Shown here: in pieces, positions 1 through 7,727 of the stretch
Numbering within the stretch: position 1 is the first letter of the stretch
Layout: every line of letters starts with the position of its first letter
Assembly: GCF_008704795.1 (NCBI RefSeq)
Contig: NZ_CP023690.1
Location: forward strand, 7,884,501 to 7,948,500
Direction: 5' to 3'
DNA from: Streptomyces spectabilis
GTDB lineage: Bacteria; Actinomycetota; Actinomycetes; Streptomycetales; Streptomycetaceae
Length of the DNA stretch: 64,000 nucleotides
Program-made: the position numbers and the translations under genes
Notes under the pieces: generated by a model
What the model was told of the DNA's origin: nothing
The model's database searches: none
Seen by the model: the letters and a program-made list of their open reading frames with translations, nothing else

Positions 1-1
1 C

Positions 2-1102
2 GCCGTCACCGCGGGGGGCCGCCCCGGCGAGGTGCTGAACTTCTGTGCGAATAACTACCTCGGCCTCGCCGACCACCCCGAGGTCATCGCCGCCGCCCAC
101 GAGGCGCTCGACCGCTGGGGCTACGGCATGGCCTCCGTGCGCTTCATCTGCGGCACCCAGGAGGTCCACAAGGAGCTTGAGGCGCGCCTGTCGGCGTTCC
201 TCGGCCAGGAGGACACGATCCTCTACTCCTCCTGCTTCGACGCCAACGGCGGCGTCTTCGAGACGCTCCTCGGGCCTGAGGACGCGGTGATCTCCGACGC
301 CCTCAACCACGCCTCGATCATCGACGGCATCCGGCTCTCCAAGGCCCGCCGCTTCCGCTACGCCAACCGCGACATGGCCGACCTGGAGAAGCAGCTCAAG
401 GAGGCCGCGGAGGGCGGCGCCCGGCGCAAGCTGATCGTCACCGACGGCGTCTTCTCCATGGACGGCTACGTCGCCCCGCTGGCGGACATCTGCGACCTCG
501 CCGAGCGCTACGACGCCATGGTCATGGTCGACGACTCGCACGCCGTCGGCTTCGTCGGCCCCGGCGGCCGGGGCACCCCCGAACTGCACGGCGTCATGGA
601 CCGCGTCGACATCATCACGGGCACCCTCGGCAAGGCGCTCGGCGGCGCCTCCGGCGGCTACGTCGCCGCCCGTGCCGAGATCGTCGCGCTGCTGCGCCAG
701 CGCTCGCGCCCCTACCTGTTCTCCAACACCCTCGCCCCGGTGATCGCCGCCGCTTCGCTGAAGGTCCTCGACCTCCTTGAGGCGGCCGGTGACCTGCGGG
801 ACCGCCTCGCCGCGAACACGCAGCTGTTCCGCTCCCGGATGACCGCCGAGGGCTTCGACGTGCTGCCCGGCGACCACGCCATCGCGCCCGTCATGATCGG
901 GGACGCGGCGAAGGCCGGACGCATGGCCGAGCTGCTCCTGGAGCGCGGCGTGTACGTCATCGGCTTCTCCTACCCGGTGGTGCCGCAGGGGCAGGCCCGC
1001 ATCCGGGTGCAGCTGTCCGCGGCGCACTCCACGGCTGACGTGGACCGGGCCGTCGACGCGTTCGTCGCCGCGCGCGCCGAACTGGACTCGGCCGGGGTCT
1101 AG
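2..1102 (+). CDS. kbl: Glycine C-acetyltransferase (2-amino-3-ketobutyrate CoA ligase), 5' end outside window
   Basis: PLP enzyme of the alpha-oxoamine synthase family that interconverts 2-amino-3-oxobutyrate plus CoA with glycine plus acetyl-CoA in threonine breakdown. The frame is open from the first bases, and the residues before the internal GTG at 32 ([14 protein letters not shown]) fit the family, so roughly 30-40 N-terminal residues lie outside the window. Seen: [14 protein letters not shown], the [10 protein letters not shown] segment that contacts PLP, and the Schiff-base lysine in [14 protein letters not shown]. The single-domain size and the lack of a carrier domain separate it from the two prodiginine oxoamine synthases further right. 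The usual partner tdh would lie upstream if present. Confidence 0.93.
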   Translation, partial: AVTAGGRPGEVLNFCANNYLGLADHPEVIAAAHEALDRWGYGMASVRFICGTQEVHKELEARLSAFLGQEDTILYSSCFDANGGVFETLLGPEDAVISDALNHASIIDGIRLSKARRFRYANRDMADLEKQLKEAAEGGARRKLIVTDGVFSMDGYVAPLADICDLAERYDAMVMVDDSHAVGFVGPGGRGTPELHGVMDRVDIITGTLGKALGGASGGYVAARAEIVALLRQRSRPYLFSNTLAPVIAAASLKVLDLLEAAGDLRDRLAANTQLFRSRMTAEGFDVLPGDHAIAPVMIGDAAKAGRMAELLLERGVYVIGFSYPVVPQGQARIRVQLSAAHSTADVDRAVDAFVAARAELDSAGV

Positions 1103-1126
1103 TGCCCCGCAGGGCCCTTCTCCCGC

Positions 1127-1175
1127 CCGCCCCTTCATCGCGCTGCGCGCTCGTCCTCAAACGCCGGACGGGCTT
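1127..1175. repeat. Interspersed Streptomyces-type intergenic repeat
   Basis: The stretch contains CGCGCTGCGCGC followed by CTCAAACGCCGGACGGGCTT between kbl and the LysR gene. I recall this phrase as a recurrent intergenic element in many Streptomyces genomes. That is memory, not a search. Only one copy is visible in this window. Confidence 0.5.
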
Positions 1176-1232
1176 GGTTGTTGCGTCGGCGCGTTCGTTG
1201 TCGGGTGCCGGGCGGGTGAGAGAATCGGGGGC

Positions 1233-2138
1233 ATGATCGAAGCACGGCGGTTGCACATCTTGCGCGCGGTGGCCGACCACGGCACCGTCACCGCCGCGGC
1301 CGCCGCCCTCTATCTCACCCCGTCCGCCGTGTCGCAGCAGCTCACCGCGTTGGAGCAGGAGACGGGGCACCGGCTCGTGGACCGGTCGGCGCGGGGCGTC
1401 CGGCTCACGCCCGCGGGCGAGATCCTGCTCGCGCACACGAACGCCGTGCTCGCCCAGCTGGAGCGGGCCGAGGCCGAGCTGGCCGCGTACAGCTCCGGCG
1501 CGGCCGGGACGGTGACGCTCGCGGCGTTCGCGACCGGCATCGGCCTGGTCGTGGCGCCCGCCCTGAACCGGCTCGCCGAGACCGCGCCCGGCATCCGGGT
1601 GCGCGTCCAGGACGCCGAGGGCGACGCCAGCCTGCCGATGGTGCTCGACCGGCAGGTGGACGTGGCGGTGGCCGTGGAGTACCGCGGCGCGCCGGGCGCC
1701 GACGACGCGCGCCTGACACGCGTACCGCTGTACGCCGAACCCTTCGACGCGGTGCTCCCCGTGACGCACCCGCTGGCCGACGGCGGCCGGGTGCCGCTCG
1801 CCGGCCTCGCCAAGGACGTGTGGATCGGGCCCTTCCCCGGCAACCCCTGCCACGACGTGGTGGTCCTCGCCTGTGAACAGGCAGGCTTCCAGCCGGTCAT
1901 GGAACACACGTCGGACGACTTCCGCGCGGTGGTCGCCCTGGCGTCGGCGGGCGCGGGCGTGGCTCTCGTGCCCCGCTCCGCCCTGCGGGGCATGGACGTG
2001 ACGGACGTGGCGGTCCGGCCCGTGGACGGGATCGCCCCCACGCGACGCGTGTTCGCCGCCGTGCGCTGCGGGGCGGAGGAACACCCCCTGATCGCCCCGG
2101 TGCTCGCCGCCCTGAGGGACGCCGCGGCCGAGGACTAG
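1233..2138 (+). CDS. LysR-family transcriptional regulator
   Basis: 301 residues, a normal LysR length. The N-terminus (about 1-60) is a winged helix-turn-helix (LHILRAVADHGTVTAAAAAL, then SAVSQQLTALEQETGHRLVDR, then the RLTPAG turn). Residues from about 90 form the periplasmic-binding-protein-like effector domain. The ATG start leaves 130 bp after kbl, which holds the interspersed repeat. It points the same way as kbl and the hydrolase downstream. Its target and effector cannot be read from the sequence. Confidence 0.92.
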   Translation: MIEARRLHILRAVADHGTVTAAAAALYLTPSAVSQQLTALEQETGHRLVDRSARGVRLTPAGEILLAHTNAVLAQLERAEAELAAYSSGAAGTVTLAAFATGIGLVVAPALNRLAETAPGIRVRVQDAEGDASLPMVLDRQVDVAVAVEYRGAPGADDARLTRVPLYAEPFDAVLPVTHPLADGGRVPLAGLAKDVWIGPFPGNPCHDVVVLACEQAGFQPVMEHTSDDFRAVVALASAGAGVALVPRSALRGMDVTDVAVRPVDGIAPTRRVFAAVRCGAEEHPLIAPVLAALRDAAAED

Positions 2139-2217
2139 AGGGTTCGCACCGCAGGGGCGGGGGGAGACGGTCGGGACAGAGAGCCGAGAGCCGCAGCGTC
2201 TGACAGGGGACTCCTTG

Positions 2218-3192
2218 ATGCCCGACCGCGAGCACGCGCGCGTGACACCCGTGACCCACACCGCGGGGCTGCTGACCGCGCCGGACGGCGTACCCGTCGC
2301 CACGTACACCTGGCAGCCCCGCGACGGCAGGCCCCGCGCCTTCGTCCAGATCGCCCACGGAGCCGCCGAACACGCCCTGCGCTACGACCGCTTCGCCCGC
2401 CACCTCACCGCGCACGGCTACGGCGTGGTGGCCTCCGACCACCGGGGGCACGGCGCGACCGCCCAGGCCACCGGGGGCTACGGGGTCGCGGACGCCGGGC
2501 CGGACGACGGGCCCGACGCGTGGCGGGCGATCGTGGGCGACCTCAAGGCCGTCGGCGACCAGGTCCGGGCCCTGTACCCCGGCGCCCCGGTGGTGCTGCT
2601 CGGGCACAGCCTCGGCGCGATGCTCGCCCGGGACTACGCCCAGGAGCACGCGGACGGGCTCGCGGGCCTCATCCTCTCCGGCACGTTCCGCTCGCTGCCC
2701 GGCGCGGAGACCGAGTCGGCGCTCGCGCGGCTGCGGGCCGAGGTCGCCGCCGGCGGGCGCGCGGCCCGCTCCTCCTTCGTCCCCGAGCTGTTCGCCGCGT
2801 TCAACGGCGCGCACCCGCACCGCACCGGCTTCGAGTGGCTCTCGCGGGACGTGGCCGAGGTCGACGCGTACGTGGCCGACGAGCGCTGCGGCTTCCCGTT
2901 CTCGGCGGGGCTCTCGCTGGACTGGGTGCGCGCCGTCCGCAAGATCAACGACCCGCGGCGGCTGGCCCGTGTCCCCGCGGACCTGCCCGTCCACATCGCC
3001 GTGGGCACGGAGGACCCCTGCAACCAGGGCATGACGCTCGTGTACGAACTCCTGGAGGACCTCCGCTACGCGGGCGTGCGCGACCTCGGCTGGAAGGGGT
3101 ACGAGGGCGCGCGGCACGAGATCCTGAACGAGACCAACCGCGACGAGGTGCACCGGGACCTGACGGAGTGGCTGGACGCGCGCGTGGGGTGA
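2218..3192 (+). CDS. Alpha/beta hydrolase, monoacylglycerol lipase-like
   Basis: About 324 residues. The ATG at 2218 is preferred over the TTG at 2215 because a GGGGA purine run lies a suitable distance upstream. The serine-hydrolase fold is clear: an oxyanion region around IAHGAAEHALRY, DHRGHGAT, the nucleophile elbow LLGHSLGAM near residue 130, and a late histidine in EGARHEILNE. The HGAAEHALRY/DHRGHG combination is typical of the serine aminopeptidase S33 (YtpA/PldB, lysophospholipase-like) group. No signal peptide is seen, so it is probably cytoplasmic. The substrate is unknown. Confidence 0.88.
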   Translation: MPDREHARVTPVTHTAGLLTAPDGVPVATYTWQPRDGRPRAFVQIAHGAAEHALRYDRFARHLTAHGYGVVASDHRGHGATAQATGGYGVADAGPDDGPDAWRAIVGDLKAVGDQVRALYPGAPVVLLGHSLGAMLARDYAQEHADGLAGLILSGTFRSLPGAETESALARLRAEVAAGGRAARSSFVPELFAAFNGAHPHRTGFEWLSRDVAEVDAYVADERCGFPFSAGLSLDWVRAVRKINDPRRLARVPADLPVHIAVGTEDPCNQGMTLVYELLEDLRYAGVRDLGWKGYEGARHEILNETNRDEVHRDLTEWLDARVG

Positions 3193-3241
3193 GGACGGGC
3201 TCCAGGGGTGGCTGTCAGAGGCGTTGGTTACCGTTCCTTCC

Positions 3242-3598
3242 ATGGTCAACGCCGACGACGTACGCCGTACCGCCCTCGCTCTGCCGGACACGACGGAGAA
3301 GATCGCCTGGAGCATGCCGACCTTCCGGGTCGCGGGCAAGATGTTCGCCACGGTCCCCGAGGACGAGACGTCCATCGCCGTGCGCTGCCCGAAGCTGGAG
3401 CGGGACGAGCTGGTGCTCGCCGAGCCCGAGAAGTTCTGGATCGCCGAGCACGAGGCGTCCTTCGCGTGGGTGCGGGTGCGGCTCGCCGCGCTCGACGAGC
3501 GGGAGCTGCGCGTCATCCTCGCCGACTCCTGGCGCCAGGCCGCGCCCACGCGCCTGCTCGACGCGCACCCGGGGCTCGGGGTACCCGCAGCGGACTAG
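3242..3598 (+). CDS. MmcQ/YjbR family protein
   Basis: Small protein (about 118 residues from the ATG at 3242; an in-frame TTG at 3224 is less likely). It has the YjbR/MmcQ pattern: VRRTALALPDTTEKIAW, FRVAGKMFATV, then a C-terminal LLADSWRQAAP-like helix (here VILADSWRQAAPTRLL). The family has a CyaY-like double-wing fold and is often annotated as DNA-binding, but its biochemical role is unsettled. It ends 46 bp before the converging transketolase gene. Confidence 0.85.
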   Translation: MVNADDVRRTALALPDTTEKIAWSMPTFRVAGKMFATVPEDETSIAVRCPKLERDELVLAEPEKFWIAEHEASFAWVRVRLAALDERELRVILADSWRQAAPTRLLDAHPGLGVPAAD

Positions 3599-3644
3599 CC
3601 CTCGCGGAGCGCCCCCGTGGCGGGGCAGGGGCGCCCCGTGAGGG

Positions 3645-4577
3645 TCAGGCCCGGGCCCCCGCGCCGAGGAAGCCCGTGATGCGGGTGCGGAGGGTGGCCG
3701 GGTCCAGGCCGTGGGCCCGGAGGTGGTCGTCCTGGCGGCCGTAGCGGCGCAGCTCCGCGCGGCCGACGCCGAGCCCGAGAACCCGGTGCGGCACGTCGAC
3801 GAGCGCGTCGTTCGCGGCGGCCGTGGACGTCCCGGCGAGGTACGGCTCGACGAGGACGACGTCGGCCGAGGTGCCCGCCCCGACGGCCCGCCGCAGCGCG
3901 TCCGCGTCGAAGGGCCGCACCGTCGTCGCGTACAGGACGGTGACGTCGAGCCCCTCCGTCGCCGCGAGGACGTGGTCGAGCATCGGGCCGACGGCGACGA
4001 CCACGCCCCCGCGCCCCTCCCGCACGGTGAGGAAGCGCTTGCCGTCCACGGGCATCGGCGCCGCGTTGGACTGCACCGACAGGCGTACGTAGGCCTTGTC
4101 GTCGGACGGCACCGCCCCGGCCCCCGTGCCCACGGCGTGCCGCAGGAGCGTCTCGGCCTCGTCCGGGTGGCCCGGGACGTGCACGGCCCAGCCGTCCAGG
4201 GTGTCCAGGACCCCGACGTCACCCGGGGCCATGTGCGTGAAGCCGCCCTCGGGCCAGTCGAACGACGCCGCCGCGCTGACGAGCACCCCGCCCACGCCCT
4301 GGTGCCCGAAGTCCAGCTTGATCTGCTCGAAGGGCCGCTCCACGAGGAAGCTCGCGAAGGTGTGCACGACGGGCCTGAGGCCCGCGAGCGCCAGGCCGGC
4401 CCCGGCGCCCACGAGGAGCTGCTCGCGGATGCCGACGTTGATCACCCGGTCCGGGTGCGCGCGCATCGCCTCCTTGAAGGCGTCCACGCCGATCTCGGCG
4501 AGGACGACGGCGACGCGGGGATCCTCGTCGAGCAGCCGGGTCATGACGGGGGCGAAACGGTCACGCATGGTGTCCAT
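3645..4577 (-). CDS. Transketolase, C-terminal subunit
   Basis: Second half of a split transketolase (pyrimidine-binding plus C-terminal domain), about 310 residues and the usual size for such a subunit. The ATG at 4577 is chosen because an AAGGACCT ribosome-binding region precedes it. Seen: VLAEIGVDAF and RVINVGIREQLLVGAGAGLA (the catalytic Glu region of the pyrimidine domain), then FASFLVERPFEQIKLD. The stop of the N-terminal subunit lies 54 bp upstream, so the two form one operon and should assemble as an alpha2beta2 TPP enzyme moving two-carbon ketol units. Split transketolases are also found in aminoshikimate and C7N routes, but no partner gene for those is visible here. Confidence 0.88.
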   Translation of the reverse strand: MDTMRDRFAPVMTRLLDEDPRVAVVLAEIGVDAFKEAMRAHPDRVINVGIREQLLVGAGAGLALAGLRPVVHTFASFLVERPFEQIKLDFGHQGVGGVLVSAAASFDWPEGGFTHMAPGDVGVLDTLDGWAVHVPGHPDEAETLLRHAVGTGAGAVPSDDKAYVRLSVQSNAAPMPVDGKRFLTVREGRGGVVVAVGPMLDHVLAATEGLDVTVLYATTVRPFDADALRRAVGAGTSADVVLVEPYLAGTSTAAANDALVDVPHRVLGLGVGRAELRRYGRQDDHLRAHGLDPATLRTRITGFLGAGARA

Positions 4578-4631
4578 GGGGGAGAGGTCCTTCCACAAGA
4601 GGCGGGTGCGGGGTGGTGGCGCGGCGGGCGG

Positions 4632-5354
4632 TCAGGCGGACTCGGGCTCGCCCGCGAACTCCTTGGACTCGACGCGGGCCACGACCACGTGCGGACGCCC
4701 GGGGTGCGGTGCGGTGAAGGCCGCGTACAGGGCGTCGTGGTCCCGGCCGTCGACGGTCAGCGCGGACCAGCCCGCGGCCTCGAAGCGGGCGGCGATGCCG
4801 CCGGGGCGCGCGTACGAGGCGGAGGCGTTGTCGATCACGAGGGTGTGCAGCCGCTCCAGGCCCGCGGGCCCGGCGTAGGCGATGGCCTCGTGGTTGCTGC
4901 CCTCGTCCAGCTCGGCGTCCCCGACGAGCACCCACACGTGCGGGTCGGTGAGCCCGCGGGCCTTGAGGCCGAGGGCGGTGCCGACCGCGAGGGGCAGGCC
5001 GTGCCCGAGCGAGCCGCTGCCGATCTCGGCGCCCGGGACGAGCAACCGGTCCGGGTGGTGCCCGAGCGGCGAGTCGTACGAGCCGAAGCCCTCCAGCCAG
5101 TCCACGGGCACGAAGCCCTTGGCGGCGAGGACCGCGTAGTACGCCATCGGCCCGTGCCCCTTGGAGAGCAGGAACCGGTCGCGCCCCGGATCGTCCGCGC
5201 CCTCGGGTGTGACCCGCAGCACACGGTCGTAGAGGACCCAGAGGGCGTCGAGGGTGGAGGTCGCCGCGGGACCGTGCTTCTCGTCGCCGGTCATCAGGGC
5301 CATCAGGCCGGGGAGGTCCGCGTAGGTGTGGGCGCGTGCCGTTGTGGTCGTCAT
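4632..5354 (-). CDS. Transketolase, N-terminal (TPP-binding) subunit
   Basis: 240 residues, a little shorter than typical (about 270-280). The TPP domain is present: FLLSKGHGPMAYYAVL, the GSGSLGHGLPLAVGTALG segment and the thiamine/Mg site WVLVGDAELDEGSNHEA. It is the first gene of the two-gene transketolase operon. The start codon lies only about 15 bp from the right-hand arm of a SoxR/MerR-like palindrome. If transcription begins at the usual distance from that box, the mRNA would have almost no leader. Confidence 0.87.
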   Translation of the reverse strand: MTTTTARAHTYADLPGLMALMTGDEKHGPAATSTLDALWVLYDRVLRVTPEGADDPGRDRFLLSKGHGPMAYYAVLAAKGFVPVDWLEGFGSYDSPLGHHPDRLLVPGAEIGSGSLGHGLPLAVGTALGLKARGLTDPHVWVLVGDAELDEGSNHEAIAYAGPAGLERLHTLVIDNASASYARPGGIAARFEAAGWSALTVDGRDHDALYAAFTAPHPGRPHVVVARVESKEFAGEPESA

Positions 5355-5370
5355 GCGGACGAGCGTGCAA

Positions 5371-5388
5371 CCTCAAGTGGAGTTGAGG
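5371..5388 (-). promoter_or_regulatory. SoxR/MerR-type operator in front of the split transketolase operon
   Basis: On the minus strand the sequence is CCTCAACTCCACTTGAGG, an 18-bp dyad with 6-bp perfect arms preceded by TT-GA so that TTGACC forms a -35-like element at 5392-5387. It matches the SoxR consensus CCTCAAGTTAACTTGAGG, as I remember it, at 15 of 18 positions. MerR-family activators bind such dyads in long-spacer promoters. Using a 19-bp spacer, the -10 (CACGCT) is poor, as expected for an activator-dependent promoter. Confidence 0.6.
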
Positions 5389-5481
5389 TCAAGCCCGGAA
5401 AGGCGGGAGCGATCACCGGCCGGAGTGCGGTATGGTTTCGGTGCGCGTTCGGCCAGGGGAAAGCCCAGGTCAGCGGGTAAC

Positions 5482-5555
<74 letters not shown>

Positions 5556-5581
5556 AGAGATGTCGGTGAGAACCGCAACGA

Positions 5582-5609
5582 GGGGCCGTCCGTGAGGGCG
5601 GCCCCTTTC
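5582..5609 (+). terminator. Intrinsic terminator after tRNA-Pro
   Basis: A 10-bp stem, GGGGCCGTCC (5582-5591) with GGGCGGCCCC (5596-5605) and one G-T pair, with a 4-nt loop, followed by TTTCT. It also sits just downstream of the converging VOC gene. Confidence 0.75.
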
Positions 5610-5628
5610 TGCTGCCCCGGGGCGCGCG

Positions 5629-6420
5629 TCACGTCAGCTTCGGCATCTCGCCCTCGGTCGTCGCCAGGTCGATCACGGAGAACGCGGCGCCCTGCGGATC
5701 GGCCACCGTCGCGAAACGGCCGAACGGCGAGGACATCGGACCGAAGTGCAGCTGTCCGCCGCTCCGCTTCACCAGCTCCACGGCGGCGTCGCAGTCGTCG
5801 ACGCCGAAGTACACGTTCACGTGCGGCGGCACCTCGGCCGGCGACTCCGGGGGCATCTTCATGCGCCCCACGACCGGCCGGCCGTCCAGCTCCCACACGT
5901 GGAAGTCGACGTGCTCGTCCTCCATGCGCTTGACCTCGAAGGGGAACACGGCGGTGAAGAAGGCGTCCGCCTTCTCCGCCTCCCGCGTGGTGACCTCCGC
6001 CCAGCAGAACGCTCCCGGGGCGCCCATGAGCTCGAAGCCCCGGTGGCTGTCCGGCTGCCACGCGCTGAAGTACACGCCGCTCGGATCCTGCGCCGTGGTC
6101 ATGGTGCCGAAGTCGCCGACGGGCATCGGCTCCATGAGGAGCGTGCCGCCGTTGTCGCGGATCCGGCCCGCGGTCGCGGCGATGTCCGGCGTCTCGAAGT
6201 ACAGGTTCCAGGCGGGCGGCTGCCCGGCCGCGTCCGGCATCTGCGGCATCAGGGCCGCGACGGCCTTGCCGTCCTTGTACGCCTGCGTGTAGCCGCCGAA
6301 CTCGGCCGAGCCCTCCGCGAAGGTCCAGCCGAACAGCTCGCCGTAGAAGTCCTTGGCCGCCCCGATGTCGGGGAACATGGCGTCCGCCCAGCAGGGTGAG
6401 CCCTCAGGATGCGTGGACAT
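5629..6420 (-). CDS. VOC (glyoxalase/bleomycin-resistance fold) family protein, two domains
   Basis: 263 residues made of two related halves of about 120 residues. Half 1 begins PCWADAMFPDIGAAKDFYGELFGW and half 2 begins FCWAEVTTREAEKADAFFTAVF. Each half is one vicinal-oxygen-chelate beta-alpha-beta-beta-beta module, and the second ends with FGRFATVADPQGAAFSVID. Relatives in actinomycetes are annotated as VOC or hydroxylase-like proteins without an assigned reaction, so a substrate is not claimed. The ATG start fits a single-gene unit. About 200 bp separate it from the divergent HicB-like gene. Confidence 0.88.
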   Translation of the reverse strand: MSTHPEGSPCWADAMFPDIGAAKDFYGELFGWTFAEGSAEFGGYTQAYKDGKAVAALMPQMPDAAGQPPAWNLYFETPDIAATAGRIRDNGGTLLMEPMPVGDFGTMTTAQDPSGVYFSAWQPDSHRGFELMGAPGAFCWAEVTTREAEKADAFFTAVFPFEVKRMEDEHVDFHVWELDGRPVVGRMKMPPESPAEVPPHVNVYFGVDDCDAAVELVKRSGGQLHFGPMSSPFGRFATVADPQGAAFSVIDLATTEGEMPKLT

Positions 6421-6589
6421 GGTGCTACGACCTCCCGCCCCCCTGGGATGGGACAGCGCGCTCCGGACGAGGTCATGCGCCCCCGCGGCAGGGCCGCGCT
6501 CCCTTCCACGCTAGGCGCAGGAGCGAGAACCGGCCAGCGGCCGAAGAATGCCCGCCGCCGCGGGGTGCAATGAATCGAAAGCTTGCGCG

Positions 6590-6619
6590 TGGTGCCACAA
6601 TGGTGCGACGATGGCGCCA
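6590..6619 (+). promoter_or_regulatory. Three 11-bp-phased TGGYGCSA octamers overlapping the start codon (operator A)
   Basis: TGGTGCCA (6590-6597), TGGTGCGA (6601-6608) and TGGCGCCA (6612-6619) repeat at exactly 11-bp spacing, so all face the same side of the helix. The last base of the third octamer is the A of the ATG. A plausible promoter is TTGCGC (6584-6589), an 18-bp spacer, then GACGAT, six bases before the ATG. That would give a leaderless transcript and autorepression by the encoded ribbon-helix-helix protein (inference). The same layout recurs at 18311, 21297 and near 21723. Confidence 0.7.
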
Positions 6620-7182
6620 TGGAACTCACGCGGTACGTCGACCATCTGCGGCAGGAGCTCGCCGCAGCGGTCGATTCGGGCGACGAGGAGACGCGCGACC
6701 TCGCCGGACGTCTGATCGCGCCGCTGGGTTCCGCCGTGCGCCTCACGCTCCTCGACGCCTTGTCGGCGGCCGTGGACGAGATCACCCGCGACATGGCGCC
6801 GGGCTCCGTCGAGGTCCGCCTGCGCGGGCTCGATCCGACCTTCGTGGTCACGCTGCCTCCGCAGGACCGTTCCTTCGGTGACGAGGGCGACCGGGACCAC
6901 GACCGTGGGTCCCCGGGCGTGGCGCCACCCTTGGTGTCACTGGCGCCATTAATGGCGAACGGGGATGAGGGGGCGACCTCCCGCATCAACTTCCGGCCGC
7001 CCGAGCACCTCAAGGCCCGGATCGAGGAGGCCGCCGGCCGGGAGCAGCTGTCGGTCAACGCCTGGCTGGTTCGAGCGGTGTCCGCGACGCTGGAGTACGA
7101 CGACCGCGGCCGCCGGATGGACCAGCGTGCCGCCCACGGCGCCCCGGCGGGCGCCCAGCGCTACACGGGCTGGGTGAACTGA
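6619..7182 (+). CDS. HicB-like ribbon-helix-helix protein
   Basis: 187 residues from the ATG at 6619, which lies inside operator A. The N-terminal part (1-80, MELTRYVDHLRQELAAAVDS onward) is helical and of unknown function. A low-complexity linker (about 80-115) follows. The C-terminus (about 119-157: SRINFRPPEHLKARIEEAA, then QLSVNAWLVRAV) is an Arc/MetJ-type ribbon-helix-helix DNA-binding domain like HicB antitoxins. No HicA toxin is adjacent, so a classical toxin-antitoxin role is not supported. The linker DNA carries a second octamer cluster with an in-frame ATG at 6952 that could start a short DNA-binding isoform. It is likely the regulator of the dispersed octamer regulon. Confidence 0.8.
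   Translation: MELTRYVDHLRQELAAAVDSGDEETRDLAGRLIAPLGSAVRLTLLDALSAAVDEITRDMAPGSVEVRLRGLDPTFVVTLPPQDRSFGDEGDRDHDRGSPGVAPPLVSLAPLMANGDEGATSRINFRPPEHLKARIEEAAGREQLSVNAWLVRAVSATLEYDDRGRRMDQRAAHGAPAGAQRYTGWVN
6920..6960 (+). promoter_or_regulatory. Octamer cluster inside the HicB-like gene
   Basis: TGGCGCCA (6920-6927), TGGTGTCA (6932-6939), TGGCGCCA (6941-6948) and a half-match TGGCGAAC (6953-6960) lie in the linker-coding part. An in-frame ATG at 6952 directly follows the third octamer, echoing the arrangement at the main start. Spacings are 12, 9 and 12 bp, less regular than operator A, and no good -35/-10 pair was found. Confidence 0.5.
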
Positions 7183-7727
7183 TCCGGTGACGCGCGGCCG
7201 AGCGCATCCGTGTCCGGTTCTCCTTCGGGGCGGGCCGCGCCCCTAGAAGCTTCGGCCCGCCGTGCTGCCGCGCGGCGGACCGATCCAGCGGCCCTGGAGA
7301 CCGACCTCCCCCGGCGGTTTCCAGGGCCGCACCCTTCCGGCGTGTGCCGGAGATCTGATTATGCACGCAGTTCCAGTGAACTCGACCGTGCGGACCGCCT
7401 GTTGAGAAATCGGCCACATGCCTCGCGCCACCGCGGAGTGGCTTAGCCGGGAACCGTCGACGTCTCGCTCCAATTCCGGACGAACGTACCCCTGGGTGAA
7501 TGAAGTGCGTACGGACGGACTCCGCTCCGAGGTATATCCGTGGAAGCCCCGTCATATGCGCGTCATTTGGCCATGGTGCACGCTCGGCATACGCATATGC
7601 CGCGCCCGGTGGCACCGAATTGCGTTGCGGAACAAGGCGGCGGAAGGGCAGCCCTTTCAGTGCGCGTGCGGCGAAATTCCGCTTAACGAATGGAAACGTG
7701 AGGGCAGTCGGTGGACCGCCGGAAGGG
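7183..7727. other. Intergenic region without a convincing gene
   Basis: 545 bp between the end of the HicB-like gene and the end of the converging transposase-like gene. GC content is lower than around it. Short open frames exist on both strands but lack a ribosome-binding site, recognisable domains or Streptomyces codon bias. An imperfect palindrome GGCATACGCATATGCC lies near 7587-7602. Nothing else is recognised. Confidence 0.6.

Noticed and set aside
3530..3537. TGGCGCCA octamer inside the YjbR gene
   Set aside because: Single copy in coding DNA without phased neighbours; a few such octamers are expected by chance in 64 kb at this GC.
1897..3549. A 550-codon minus-strand frame
   Set aside because: Opposite the hydrolase and YjbR genes, which carry recognisable motifs; the minus frame has none.
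6619..7182. HicB-like gene as half of a HicAB toxin-antitoxin pair
   Set aside because: No small HicA-like frame on either side, and the long N-terminal region differs from typical HicB.
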